NCBI GenBank assembly: GCA_037178675.1
Contig: JAYMGJ010000584.1
Location: 1-64,000 of the forward strand
DNA from: Scleroderma bovista
Lineage: Eukaryota; Basidiomycota; Agaricomycetes; Boletales; Sclerodermataceae
DNA length: 64,000 nt
Reading direction: 5' to 3'
Position numbers and translations under genes: made by a program. Positions 48,180 through 58,739 of this stretch are shown piece by piece. Positions within the stretch are counted from its first letter, which is position 1. Each line of letters starts with the position of its first letter. Below the pieces are notes generated by a model. It did not search any database and was not told the DNA's origin. It worked only from the letters and a program-made list of their open reading frames with translations.

Positions 48180-48373
48180 CCATATTTCCTTGAGAGGCAT
48201 GTAATTCTGCGGCATTTGTGGCACGTTCATGCTGTTCAACGAGGTAATTGTATTGTATCATAAGGATGTCTCCGCCGACGACTGGCACACCGCCTGTAAC
48301 TTGTTGGCCTGAGCAGAACACTATAGTCTTGGCCTTGAAAATAAACAGAACGTGGTCTTGGGAGCATTCCTTG

Positions 48374-49145
48374 CTAATTCTGGAGAGCCTTGGAGATAGC
48401 TTCTCCGACGACATGCGCAGATGCCCGGTGGTGAGATTTCCAGAAGTAACTACCTTGGACTAGGGTATTTCAGTGACGAACCACGTCGTGCATGGAACAG
48501 TGGTACTCACACCCCATGGTTCCGCGGCCGTCTGGTAGACTCGACCCAGGTCCTTGGTCCTATCTTCGACAGGGAACGTAACATTCTGCCACGGCATATG
48601 TTGATCACACCAATGACCAGGGGCTTGTACTTGACTTGACTTTACCGATTTATTCCTCCTCGACATTTGAAGGTGCAGTAGCATGAAGATCGACTGTCCA
48701 CCTACCTCAGACGCGAGTTTGATGTTGGCTAGATCGGCGGCAAGGACGATCACCGGGCCGTAACCTCCAATGTAGAAGATAACATCACAGTCATTCGCTT
48801 TCACCTCAGAAAGTATTTTAGTGTATTTGAGTTTCGATTTGACTGTCTCGTCTTCGAGGAATTTCTTGAATAGCTGGAGGGTGATGTTATGATAAACAAG
48901 CACACTGACACCAGGACTCGGCACTCGCTTGGATACTGGATGGATCTACAGGAGGTTAGGTCCTTTTTGAGCTGCAAAGTTGATTTGAACATGGACAGGA
49001 TGTAATAAGGGTGGGAAGATACCACCCCTGTCGAGGAGACATTATCGTCGCCTTCTTTCTAACCAAGGCAAGCACTCACGGTAACTGCTCCAGTCACGGA
49101 AGTGAAGACGAACAAGCTCTTGATCTTGCGAGGGGAGAACGACAT
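48374..49145 (-). pseudogene. Broken HSP31/DJ-1-type (ThiJ/PfpI) gene
   Basis: Recognisable pieces of an Hsp31-like glyoxalase III/chaperone in the right order but in changing frames. From 49145: MSFSPRKIKSLFVFTSVTGA, GWYLP, then HPYYIL in another frame, PVHVQINFAAQKGPN in a third, DPSSIQAS, FLEDETVKSKLKYTKILSEV, CDVIFYIGGYGPVIVLAADL, ANIKLASE. The next expected block, the nucleophile elbow (AVCHGP), is missing. The end returns as EDRTKDLGRVYQTAAEPWG, SKVVTSGNLTTG and, after a frameshift that removes the GQNP box, SAHVVGEAISKALQN with stop at 48374. At least three frame breaks plus loss of the catalytic Cys indicate a pseudogene. Introns cannot account for all breaks. Divergent from MOB1, 120 bases away. 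Confidence 0.75.
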
Positions 49146-49265
49146 CGTCGACGACCAAAGCTGCACTCCGTGTCATCAGCGTCATTCGGTAATTGGGACT
49201 CCGCGACGCCACTCGAAGCGGCGATTCCTTAATGTTGATCAGGCGAGTCCATCCATCTGGCTGCC

Positions 49266-50345
49266 ATGTCGTCCTTCTTCGGCTTGTAAGTCTGCCCTGT
49301 GACTATGGTCGAGTTCAATCTCTCGCTCATAAACGCGGTTCAGAGGAAAGACACGGACCTTCAAGCCACGCAAGGACGTTCCTGAGGGCACGAAACAGTA
49401 CCAGTTGCGCAAGTATGCAGAAGCAACGCTGGTAAGATGTATCAATACACACGCATAGTATCTAGTAACGCCTGTGCCTCGAGGGATCCGGGAATTTGCG
49501 CCTCGCTGTCCAGCTCCCCGAGGGCGAGGACACGAATGAATGGCTCGCCGTTCATGGTATTAGTAGCGACTTCGTTATGTCTGATCCATGTTATCTCAGC
49601 TCCAATAACAGCCGTCGACTTCTTCAATCACTTAAACATGCTGTATGGTACTATTTCCGAGTTCTGCACTCCCCAGGAGGTGTGTCACTAGGGTACATCG
49701 TCTCACCACTCTTATCTAAGCGGAACAGTGCCCAATCATGTCTGCGGGCCCGCGGTATGTAAATATCCAGTATCATTGAGCCAAATGTGTCTCATCCAGT
49801 TCAAGTTACGAGTACCTATGGGAGGACGGCGTCAAGTACAAGAAGCCTACAAAGCTCCCGGCGCCTGAGTATGTGGATGCCCTCATGAATTGGACGCAGA
49901 ACATCTTGGATGATGAAAATGTTTTTCCAAACAAGATCGGTATGGAAGCTGGATGCTTTAGCAGAAAACTCGAATCTGACCTTCTTGTCAGGTGTTCCAT
50001 TCCCGCGTAATTTTCGTGACACCATCCGTACTATTGTCCGTAGGCTATTCCGTGTGTATGCCCATATATACAGCAACCATTTCGATCAAATCTGCGCATT
50101 AGGCATAGAAGGTATACTTTCGACACCTCCGCAACTGTACTCTAACTACCCCATGACACACTCAGCCCATCTAAATACTAGTTATCGACACTTTTTCTTG
50201 TTTATTAACGAGGTACGTTTCCCAAGTGTCTGTATCTACTCGGTGATTGAACCATGACCCACAGTTCGACCTTGTGGACAAGAGGGAACTGGCTCCATTG
50301 GACGAGCTCAATGATGCCATTCTTGCGGAGGGGAAGCCCCGGTAA
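49266..50345 (+). CDS. MOB1: MOB1 kinase activator
   Basis: Co-activator of NDR/LATS-type kinases (Dbf2/Sid2) in the mitotic-exit/septation network. Start MSSFFGL at 49266, an intron, then GKTRTFKPRKDVPEGTKQYQ, LRKYAEATL, RLAVQLPEGEDTNEWLAVH and VVDFFNHLNMLYGTISEFCT, PQECPIMSAGPRYEYLWEDG, VKYKKPTKLPAPEYVDALMN, WTQNILDDENVFPNKI, VPFPRNFRDTIRTIVRRLFR, VYAHIYSNHFDQICALGIE and HLNTSYRHFFLFINEFDLVD, ending LNDAILAEGKPR at 50345. Zinc ligands are the Cys pair in FCTPQECP and the His pair in HIYSNHF. Normal length of about 215 residues; about seven introns. Confidence 0.95.
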
Positions 50346-50686
50346 TGGTCTTCCACTGTGGTGGATGGTATCTCTACCACCATTCTTGTACTTTCCTAGT
50401 ACTTAACCCAGAATGACCTCAACTGAGTTGGCTTTATTTGTCCTGTAAAAATCTGTTGTTTGAATTGATAGTGTACATGATGGGGATGGTTACAGGGAGT
50501 TTCGTGTATGCTAATGACGCCCATTTACCACTGTCCCGCTAGCTATGTTCGACAATATATTTCCAATGAAAATTGTGTTCCGTGCTGGTAAGATAGAGTG
50601 AGGATGAGTGAAGAGGAAGGAATAAAAATCTTCTATGTAGGTCGTCGTAGGCATTCCAAATGTTCGTAAGCTAATGTGCACAGGCG

Positions 50687-51880
50687 TTATGGGGAAGTCA
50701 TATCGTCCTCTGAGTTGTATAAGTACATGAACTGTGAAAGGGGGCATATATGTACCTTCACAACGGACCATTGCATGACCAGCGTTTTCAATCTCTCCTG
50801 CAGGGCAATTCTGCACTGTTCGCAGGATAATTGGTCTCCCAGAGGGGCAAGTGCAGATTCCATCGTGTTCGTCGAGAGGTCTATGTCCATTTTTCAGTAC
50901 ACGTTTAATGCTGGTAATGGAAAGAACCGTACCTGGTCTGGCATCCCATGCAAGGTATGCAGATGCTAATGCCCAAGCGCGGGTTAACTTCTTCTGCTCG
51001 GTAAAGTCGCAAGACACCGTAGGAGAATGAGGATGTGGGGGAGGCAATAGGAGTCGTTTGAGTGCCTCGGCGCGACCAAAGTGCAAGAAGAATAGACGCT
51101 TCAGATACCTGGGGCCGATGCGGTCGACCATCTCGTCTGTGAGTGAGGCAAGTGAAAGTGACAGAAGATGAGATGACGTAGGAACAGCGAGGTCATACAA
51201 ATCATAACTGGCGGCGAGTGCATAAAGCTCAAGCGGGTAAAATGGTGCATGAGAGAGAAACAGAGCATGAAGGGGCGTTGATCGAGCAGCGTGCCGCTTG
51301 ACAGAGATTCCGTAGGTGGTCATAAATACGAGGGCTGCTGATAGCGACTCAAACGACGGCGAATAGTGAGCGCACGATATGTCGTAAATGGAGTGCAGTA
51401 CGACGTTGAGTACCTCAGAGGATTCTGGAAGCACGACCACAGATCCCATTGGACCGTGATCCGCTTTCGAAGGGGGCGGTAAGAAGGAGTTGAAGTTATT
51501 GTCGGACACACAAAGCAGTAGATTTAAATGAACGTAGAAGAACACTGAGTCCGACGATAATAGTACAAGGTCAGGCGGGAGGGAGTGAAGCTGAGCACCA
51601 GGGAAGAATGTGGTGGACACAGACACAAGCGTATTCTCGTCTGGAGGCGAGTCCGCAGGTGAGGAGGCAAAGGATTCCTAGAAAGTGCCAAGGATCTACC
51701 ACACCTCCGATACAATATCGAGTAAGAAAGACGTACAGGAGGCGTTGGTACCTGAGCAAGTACGGCACCAGCTGGTAGTTCTGTCTTTTCCGCCACAGCT
51801 TTCTCAATCACAGACCCTATGTCCATCTCCGAAGGTTCTGAAACAAACTGAAGGACAAAGTCCCAGTCGGGGTTCTCCAT
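50687..51880 (-). CDS. BTB/POZ-like protein of a basidiomycete family
   Basis: Starts MENPDWDFVLQFVSEPSEMD; an intron at about 51680-51755 joins VLAQ to ESFASSPADSPPDENTLVSV. A BTB-like region follows: DLVLLSSDSVFFYVHLNLLL, SFLPPPSKADHGPMGSVVVL, SSEVLNVVLHSIYDISCAHY and FESLSAALVFMTTYGISVKR, then helices PLELYALAASYDLYDLAVPT and SLASLTDEMVDRIGPRYLKR. An intron at about 50885-50935 joins AYLAWDARP to DLSTNTMESALAPLGDQLSC and EQCRIALQERLKTLVMQWSV. The C-x2-C near the end and the WSVVK finish are typical of a family abundant in mushroom genomes with no known function. The end is given for read-through to 50687; splicing after WSVVK to an exon ending near 50539 is also possible. Confidence 0.7.
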
Positions 51881-52379
51881 GACGGATCTGAAGGCTTCTG
51901 GTTGTCTGGGGGGAGGGAACAGGTGAACTCGGTCGTTGTTTTTATAGAAGGAGAGTGTGCATGTGAAAGGAATAACGGAAACAATATGGATGAGTCGACA
52001 AGAGGTGTGGAAGATGGTTGAGTGAGCTTATTTGCGGTGCAACAAACAGATCGAGTTGCTATTTCAGACCAACGGGTCTCGCCGAAACCCATGGTTGGTA
52101 AGCGAGTGGCCCTGCAAACTGACTCTGCCATGTGATTCTATCATTGCGTCCCATGTCGGTTTCCAGCAATAAGTGCTCGGCGTTACCGCGACATAGACTA
52201 TGGTGTCCGCAAATAGATTACCTAGTGTTGGCCTGCGCGATGTGGCGACAGCACGGGCCCAGGCGCAGTGATGTGTTCCTGCAGACACTGCCCATCAAGT
52301 TGCTTGGCTCCACCTTCGATCTGATCGGCGTAGCGCCGCAAGTAAACCAAATGAAATAGCACTTGCTACGGCACAAAAG
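51881..52379. other. Intergenic, no gene seen
   Basis: About 500 bases between the BTB gene (5' side) and DBP8 (3' side), both on -. Open frames of up to 104 codons overlap the BTB gene antisense or in frame without features. Confidence 0.4.
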
Positions 52380-54346
52380 TCACATGGACATGCCAACTTC
52401 AGACCGCCTTTTCTGGCTCTTGAGCTTATGGATTTCTTCTCTCTGACCAAAATTCGAATCATGCAGCTCCTGGAGCACAGTCAGCGAGCAACACATAGGG
52501 TTTTTACTGAACTTTACCATGTTTGCAAGTCTTTTCGCCGTAGAAACCGCATTCAGGTTTTCCAACGCCTTATCTTCGGACACGGAGAGTGCAGTAAGCT
52601 TGGTACCTATTTGAAGTTGTGGGAGGTACTAGCAGTATGGAAGCATGTAGCTTACCGATACGCTCCTCGATCCGCAATAACCGACTTTCGTCCTTTTCAG
52701 TCACAAAGCTTATTGCAACGCCGCCCTTTCCCGTACGTGCCGTTCTGCCTACACGGTGGGTGTACTCTTCAGGTTCATTAGGAAGGTCCCAATTGACGAC
52801 CATTGCTACGTCCTCGATATCCAAACCACGTGCACCCACATCCGTTGAAACGAGAACAGGAACAACGGCTGATCTGAACAGTGATAGAGAAGCCAGTCTC
52901 TCGCGTTGGGTAAGTCGTGAGTGCAAACCTGTGCTCCGGATCGATAGTGCTTTCAACACATTCACAAGATATGCGACGGTATGGGGCCTTGCGCAAAATA
53001 TTATGGTAGGTGGGGGTTGTAGAAATTCTTCCTCTTGGGAACCTTTCTGTAAAGGTTTCTTAGCTTTTGCCTTCGCAGCTCTTGCGATGGGAGGTGCACG
53101 CCGAAAGGCTATGGTACTTTCTGGGGGATTACACAATAAGTGAAACAAGTACACCTCCCGCACATGGAACGGAAGGAGAAGGTAATGTTGCTTGAGGCTG
53201 GCAACGGTCTCGACCCTAAAAGATCACGTTAAATTGGGCACCTTCGGAATGCGCGCAAAACTCTGACGTTGTCTCGGTTCGATGAAAAAATGGGAGCATC
53301 TTTCCCGGTTTTGGCTGAGCTGTTGCCAGAGAGGTGACGGCTGGCGTGAGTGTGGCTGTGAAAAGGCACGTCTGTCTGTCTGTGGGTAAAGACCGGAACA
53401 AATACGCCAATTCCGGAGCGAAGCTTGGTGCAAGTAAGCGATCAGCCTCGTCCAGGACCTGTTGGAGCTGGGATCAGACACCTCGCGCATTTATTCCATG
53501 ATAAGCAAATCCACCAAAAACTTGATTCTGGAAAAATCCCAGCTTCCACTGCTACTTTGGAGATGATCGACGACCCGACCAGGTGTTGCAACCACTACAT
53601 GGGGCCGAGTATCAAGTTCAAGGGCCTGGGTAATCATGTCCATGCCCCCTACAATAACGGAAGTGCGTACACCAATGGCCAAACCGAGAACAGCAAACTG
53701 TTCTGATATCTGGAATGCAAGTTCTCTAAAGTGGAGTCTGGTCAGACGATGGGCAGTTCTGGATAGAATGTAGATGTACCGCGTCGGTGTGAGAACAAGA
53801 GCAAAAATACCATACGGATCAATGGATAGTTTTTGTAAGATTGGAAGAGCGAAAGCGATGGTTTTCCCTGAACCCGTCTTTGCGTGTCCTATGCAATCTC
53901 TACCTGGAAATGGGATCAGTCATGCACCATAAGTCGTGTAACAATGACAGCATACCAGACAGAAGTGGAGGAACACACGCCGCTTGGATCTCGGTGGGTG
54001 TATGGATGGACATACGATGCAACGCAGCCTCTAGTGGTGCAGAAATGCCCATCTCAGAAAATGATTGCACCTCATTTAGCCCAAATTCTGTCGGTTTCAC
54101 TGGATCCCGGATATGGGGAGCTTCAGAGATATAATGATCCGACCCCTCTTCGCATGCTCCTGAACTTTCAACGCCTGCAGGGAACCCATCCTCGCAGGCG
54201 GAAACGCCTCCGTTGTCGGATAGCTCAGCTTCAGAACTGGACGAATATTTATCGCCATAACTTGAGCGAATTCGTTTGGCTGGTCGTACCTCTTGCAATC
54301 GTAGTAGATCATCTGTTGTCAGCTCACTGCGCTTACCTCGACCCAT
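52380..54346 (-). CDS. DBP8: DEAD-box RNA helicase DBP8
   Basis: Nucleolar helicase for 18S rRNA/40S maturation. Start at 54346 ([20 protein letters not shown]), then an acidic Ser-rich N-terminus ([13 protein letters not shown]). Motifs in order: Q-motif [29 protein letters not shown] (about 53855-53880); Ia LTPTRELAFQ; Ib [21 protein letters not shown] (about 53434-53456, assembled over an intron); [12 protein letters not shown] (Thr-Ala-Thr where Ser-Ala-Thr is usual). Then the C-terminal domain: [56 protein letters not shown]; and the Dbp8 tail [20 protein letters not shown] with [20 protein letters not shown], ending at 52380. A basic insert ([17 protein letters not shown]) sits between the two RecA lobes. 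Confidence 0.93.
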
Positions 54347-55309
54347 TGCAAAAGAGTCAAGACGACAGGCAGATTTTGGATGCCATATATGGGATGCCAC
54401 GTGGTCACAAACAATGTTTATGTAATGTCAAGTTGCTTGTCTCCCTGAAGTAGGGACCTGTAAGGACTCCCTAATAGTATCCTCTCGATGCCTGACCATT
54501 GGACGTACCTGTGATGCCCCCCAGACCATTCCTATCACCTGCATGTGCTGCCATCTTATCTTCAATGGGCTGACGCACACTCCAACACTATCAAGGCCGT
54601 CCTCGGACTCGACCAAGTAAGTAATAATTCTCTCAGTTCATTTGGAGTCTCCACACAGTACTTAACCTCACGGATCCTGGTTCCAGTCGAGACCCATTTC
54701 GTCTACATACTAACTCGCATCATCAATGCACACTACCCAACCACCGAATCAATCACAACATGCATGAGGTTCCTTTCCCTGTATGAGCTGTTTGCACACC
54801 TAAGTAATAGGCCTTGAACACACTTCGAGTCCTACGTACAGCGGCTTGCATACACTTCCAGCTTCCTTTTGTCACCAACAACCACGAAAATTTGCACCCA
54901 TCCATAGTAGGGCCCCGCCCACGTCTTTGGCTCTCCCGAGCCCGAAGTGCACTATTCCGAGGGGCTTTCTGGCTGTGATCGTCGAATGAATCTGTCTGAG
55001 AGAAATGCCCGAGAAGCCAACTAGTGCAATGACATTCTCTTGAGATGACCATATTAATACCACTGTTCGGATGTCCTCCGACAAGTTTAGGCATACTTCG
55101 TGACCTTAAGCGAGTGTATTTAAGATGATGTTAGCACCCCAAAGGCTACATTCAAGGAGGTCAAGTATGATACAGTAGTTTTGTCAACGACGTTACTAGG
55201 CTACATCTGTAGAGAATTATGGCAATTTTTTTAAAGGTTAAGTCGGAACTCCAGGTTCCTAAAAACCGTTTAACGTGACACCGAAACTATGAAATTTCCT
55301 GCTCATGAT
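54347..55309. other. Intergenic with possible unrecognised short gene
   Basis: About 960 bases between DBP8 and the HMG gene. On + at 54545-54817 one open frame reads MLPSYLQWADAHSNTIKAVL and could be spliced at GTAAGT (54616) to an exon starting near 54686; it matches no family I know. On - at 54872-55084 another frame of 70 codons has no features. I cannot call a gene here. Confidence 0.3.
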
Positions 55310-56483
55310 TCAAGCAGCACCAGACCTGTCTACGCCGTCGGGCAACCAGGAGAGGAGAGACGAATGATAAGACCCCAGCTTGTCACTGGAGTAGTCGGAG
55401 TTCGCCTCCAAACGGTCAATGCCATCTTCTCGGCCAGTCAATGTAGATGCGATGAAGCCTGACGATGAGGGTGTATAATCTGGGTACAGGGCGTGGGGCA
55501 TTTGATTTTTTTCGCCACCAAAACTCGCAGGGTTGCGCTCGTACAGAAACCCGATATTGTTCTCGGAAACATGCGTCTATTGGGGAGGTCAGAGGATGGC
55601 TGAAGATAAAAAGGAATCGACAGACAACACTCAAGTCTTGCACCATCTCCGAAAGTGTCTTTCCAGAACTGAAGATGGAAGAGTATTGGGACAAAGTTTG
55701 TTCCAGACCTAGTATGTCTTGGCAATGCGGGACCTGCATCTGCGATGCGTTGTCGTCGAAGACAGCTGCGCTGGAAGACCCATCGAGCGATGTGAGTGGA
55801 CATAATAAGGGGTTAAGCGAAAGTGGTGATGCAGAAGGTGATACGGTTATCGACGACGCAGTTGGCGGCTGTAGTGGAGTTGATATACTCTCATCATATG
55901 GAGACTGTCGTACATAGCGTCGAGCTATACGAGAACGGCGCGCTGGCCCGACGGATGACTCCAACACCTCAGTTCCAGTGTGTAACCCACCAGAACTTCC
56001 GCCTTTTGAGCCGCCCGACTTGAATGATTTATCCGTCTTCTTGCCTACATGCTTCCTTGCGCCCTTTCGAATCGGTCGGAATTTATAATCGGGGTACTTG
56101 GCATGGTGCGCAGCTGCCACTGCCGCTGCTTTATCGTTCCATATCGCCCTTTCTTCGGCCGACAGCATTTTCCAGCATTGGCCCGCAATGCGGCTCAGAT
56201 TTTGTTGGCGCTTCTCAACTTCTTCAGGGATAGTCTGTTTCTTGAGGAAGTCAGAGCGGTAAAGCATAAAGGCATTTGGAGGACGGGGGATATGCTCAGT
56301 TTGTTCCTGTGGGAGTTCTTGGAGCGAAGAAATTGGGGTAGATGAAGCAGAAAAGGTTGTCCTGATGAACCACTGGGGTACAGGGCTAGAAGGAGGGGGA
56401 GCCGTAGGCGCCGATCCGACTTGGAAAGTCAAGGGAGGTGCAGAATGAGCTCGAAGGTGTACTATGGAGTCAGGAGGCATCAT
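55310..56483 (-). CDS. HMG-box transcription factor (MATA_HMG/SOX-like type)
   Basis: Sequence-specific HMG protein of the kind used in fungal mating and development. Start MMPPDSIVHLRAHSAPPLTF at 56483. The HMG box starts IPRPPNAFMLYRSDFLKKQT, continues EEVEKRQQNLSRIAGQCWKM and LSAEERAIWNDKAAAVAAAH, then HAKYPDYKFRPIRKGARK (about 56030-56270). After it comes a basic Gly/Ser stretch (KHVGKKTDKSFKSGGSKGG) and a Ser/Thr/Pro-rich region. An intron at about 55562-55612 joins MVQDLS to THVSENNIGFLYERNPASFG, then a frame to DYTPSSSGFIAS and the end WLPDGVDRSGAA at 55310. RPPNAFM plus YPDYKF places it with MATA_HMG boxes; role in mating is inference. Confidence 0.85.
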
Positions 56484-57250
56484 CGTGCAAGAGTGAGGCG
56501 CGCGCGGTGAACTGAAGGTGGATGAAGTCGTCTGAGTGTGCGAGAGAATGGAATAGTCTGCTATGTCCAGTGACTGAGCGACGGTCTACGAACTTCAAAA
56601 GAGAAAACAAACCGTTAGAGGTCATGACTGAAGATGTAAAAAAGAAAGTGTTCCGGGATGTACGTCGAGCACAGGGGATATTGAGTTGGAAAATACTGGA
56701 AGCGATCTTCACCTTTATACGCTTCCAAGATCATGGAAGGGTCATAGGCTCGGTTACGCAGCAATAGCATGGCGTACCGAGTACATTGAAAGAAATGTCA
56801 ATGAAAGACTTTAGAAAGGCAAAGATGCACTGTCGCATGTCATGTGACCAGGACAAAGCAAAGCCGGTAGTGTGCGGCTCCACGTTGCAGGCAAGGTTCT
56901 ATTACCCCGCTTCGTAGACAGAGTATATGTGAGTCCAGTACCTGTTCAACATTCGTATGAACCATACCACGAAGTACGAAACGGTCTAGATGTTATGGGT
57001 GTTCTCAACGAACAAGGCGCAGACTCACAAGTGGGAATGTAATTTCCACCCAAGGCACATTTGATGCCTCGTTTTCTGAGTTATCATTTTTGGGAGACAC
57101 GAGGCTGAGTAGCGCGGCCCATCAGCAGTCCGACTCGACCCCGACCTCTTTTAGCAGAAATCGTGGCGATAATTGCACCCATCCAGCTTGTATGAATTCA
57201 TGATAATTCTTGTAACCGTTAGAATTTTGCGCTGTTATTTTACCCTAAAT
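56484..57250. other. Intergenic, no gene seen
   Basis: About 770 bases between the HMG gene start and the SUA5 stop (both on -). Probably the HMG gene's promoter and leader plus the SUA5 3' UTR. No domain-bearing frame. Confidence 0.4.
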
Positions 57251-58615
57251 CTAAGTCTCTGTTTGATTCATTAACAGTGAGTGGCACGACGTCCTAGGAC
57301 AAGACTTACACTGGGCTTCCATGGAAGTCGTTATCCAGCGCTCTTCATCAGCGGCTTTCTTCACCCTATTCATGACGGCCAAACCCTCTCTATCCTCAGA
57401 AACTTCTTCGATGAGAATGACATCGACTCCTTCTTTCTCCAGTGTCAGCAGTCCGTCAAAAAGCCGATGGGCAATTACCGCTGGTTCTGCGAAGGATCCA
57501 AGCGAATACTGGCGCCACTGAATCTCGGTATCATTAACAAGGTCACTGATGATGCTGGAGTCAGATAGAGTCAATAAACCAATTCTCAGGGGTGCAGAAG
57601 AACCAAAAGAGTTCTTCAGAGAATGCAGTAGACTCGAAGGTGTGTCGGCGATGACTCCCTGAGGAGGTTTGGATATCGTTCGTAGTAACTTTAGTGGGAC
57701 TGACGGAGAGTAGTGGCGATACTTCATGCCCGGAGTAGTGGGAACCTGCTCTATCCCTTCGTCCACAAAGTCGCGACGGTGGACTAGAACCTTGGGTGGT
57801 GATCCTTGACGAAAGTTCTGTAGTAGGACCTGCTCTATTTCTTCGACAGTGACACCTCCAGGTCTAAGCACGCGTATATTTCCATCTTCGTGCAAGCCAT
57901 CGACAACTGTGCTTTCCAGCCCGACGTCACACGGTCCCCCGTCCAATATGAGTCCTACCTTCCCGTCTAAATCGTGAAGCACGTGTTCTACGCGAGTGGG
58001 ACTTGGCTTTCCGGAGGAATTAGCGCTTGGTGCAGCCAGAGGGGAGTTGGAGATAGCAATGAGGGCACGTGCAACGGGGTGGGAGGGTATCCGGATGGCC
58101 ACGGTTGGTTGCTTTGCTGTGATAATATCTGGTATCTTGATAGGGTCCCGAGGGAATAGGAGTGTGAGTGGACCAGGCCAGAAGTGCTGGATGAGAACTC
58201 GGTAAGAATCGGGCAAAGTATAATCGGGTGGCAGCAGAGAAAGCAACATTTTGACAGAGGAGACGTGGACAATTAATGGATTGTCGGGTGGACGACCCTT
58301 GGTAGAAAATATTTGGGCTGAAGCTGTAGCGTTGAGTGCCAGAGCACCGAGACCGTAAACGGTCTCAGTTGGGAAGACGACTGGCTGAAAAGCCTCTACC
58401 AGGTGATGAGACGCAGTTCGTAAAGCCTCAAGGGTTTCCTGAGACTTGATCTGAGGCTGATCATCGGCATCGAAGGAGATGGATGTGGGGTCGCATTTGA
58501 GTACCTGGGTCGGTAACGGCTTTGCGAACCTGGACGGGAGTCTCCACGGCCAGTTTACTCTGGAAAGGCAACGGCTGAGAGCGTTCATCCAATGACTTGC
58601 GTAGTACAAGTACAT
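57251..58615 (-). CDS. SUA5: Threonylcarbamoyl-AMP synthase SUA5 (YrdC domain)
   Basis: Makes threonylcarbamoyl-AMP for the t6A37 modification of ANN-decoding tRNAs. A single uninterrupted frame of 454 codons, rare in this window. N-terminus MYLYYASHWMNALSRCLSRV is basic and amphipathic, like a mitochondrial presequence; a second in-frame ATG is at 58588. YrdC domain: VVFPTETVYGLGALALNATA, IFSTKGRPPDNPLIVHVSSV, FWPGPLTLLFPRD, TVAIRIPSHPVARALIAISN, SPLAAPSANSSGKPSPTRVE and GLESTVVDGLHEDGNIRVLR, PGGVTVEEIEQVL. A linker with PTTPGMKYRHYSPSVPLKLL leads to the C-terminal Sua5 domain (GFLTLSD-like GLLTLSDSS, VDVILIEEVSEDREGLAVMN). The last about 20 residues (after TTSMEAQ) are not conserved and may follow from an unrecognised splice. 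Confidence 0.93.
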   Translation of the reverse strand: MYLYYASHWMNALSRCLSRVNWPWRLPSRFAKPLPTQVLKCDPTSISFDADDQPQIKSQETLEALRTASHHLVEAFQPVVFPTETVYGLGALALNATASAQIFSTKGRPPDNPLIVHVSSVKMLLSLLPPDYTLPDSYRVLIQHFWPGPLTLLFPRDPIKIPDIITAKQPTVAIRIPSHPVARALIAISNSPLAAPSANSSGKPSPTRVEHVLHDLDGKVGLILDGGPCDVGLESTVVDGLHEDGNIRVLRPGGVTVEEIEQVLLQNFRQGSPPKVLVHRRDFVDEGIEQVPTTPGMKYRHYSPSVPLKLLRTISKPPQGVIADTPSSLLHSLKNSFGSSAPLRIGLLTLSDSSIISDLVNDTEIQWRQYSLGSFAEPAVIAHRLFDGLLTLEKEGVDVILIEEVSEDREGLAVMNRVKKAADEERWITTSMEAQCKSCPRTSCHSLLMNQTET

Positions 58616-58739
58616 CGAGCTGTTGGGAGTGACTTCAAATCTTTTTCCTATTTCCTAACTTAGAAGCAAGTCCAATGTACAAGAAGTTCCTCAGCCTCGA
58701 AGGACACACATCCTGACATCCGCGCAGCCTCTCTCCCCC

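Noticed and set aside
48142..48373. Frame downstream of the HSP31 remnant reading FCSGQQVTGGVPVVGGD
   Set aside because: At first looked like the end of the DJ-1 domain, but the true end (VVGEAISKALQN) lies upstream at 48374; this is 3' flank read through a frameshift.
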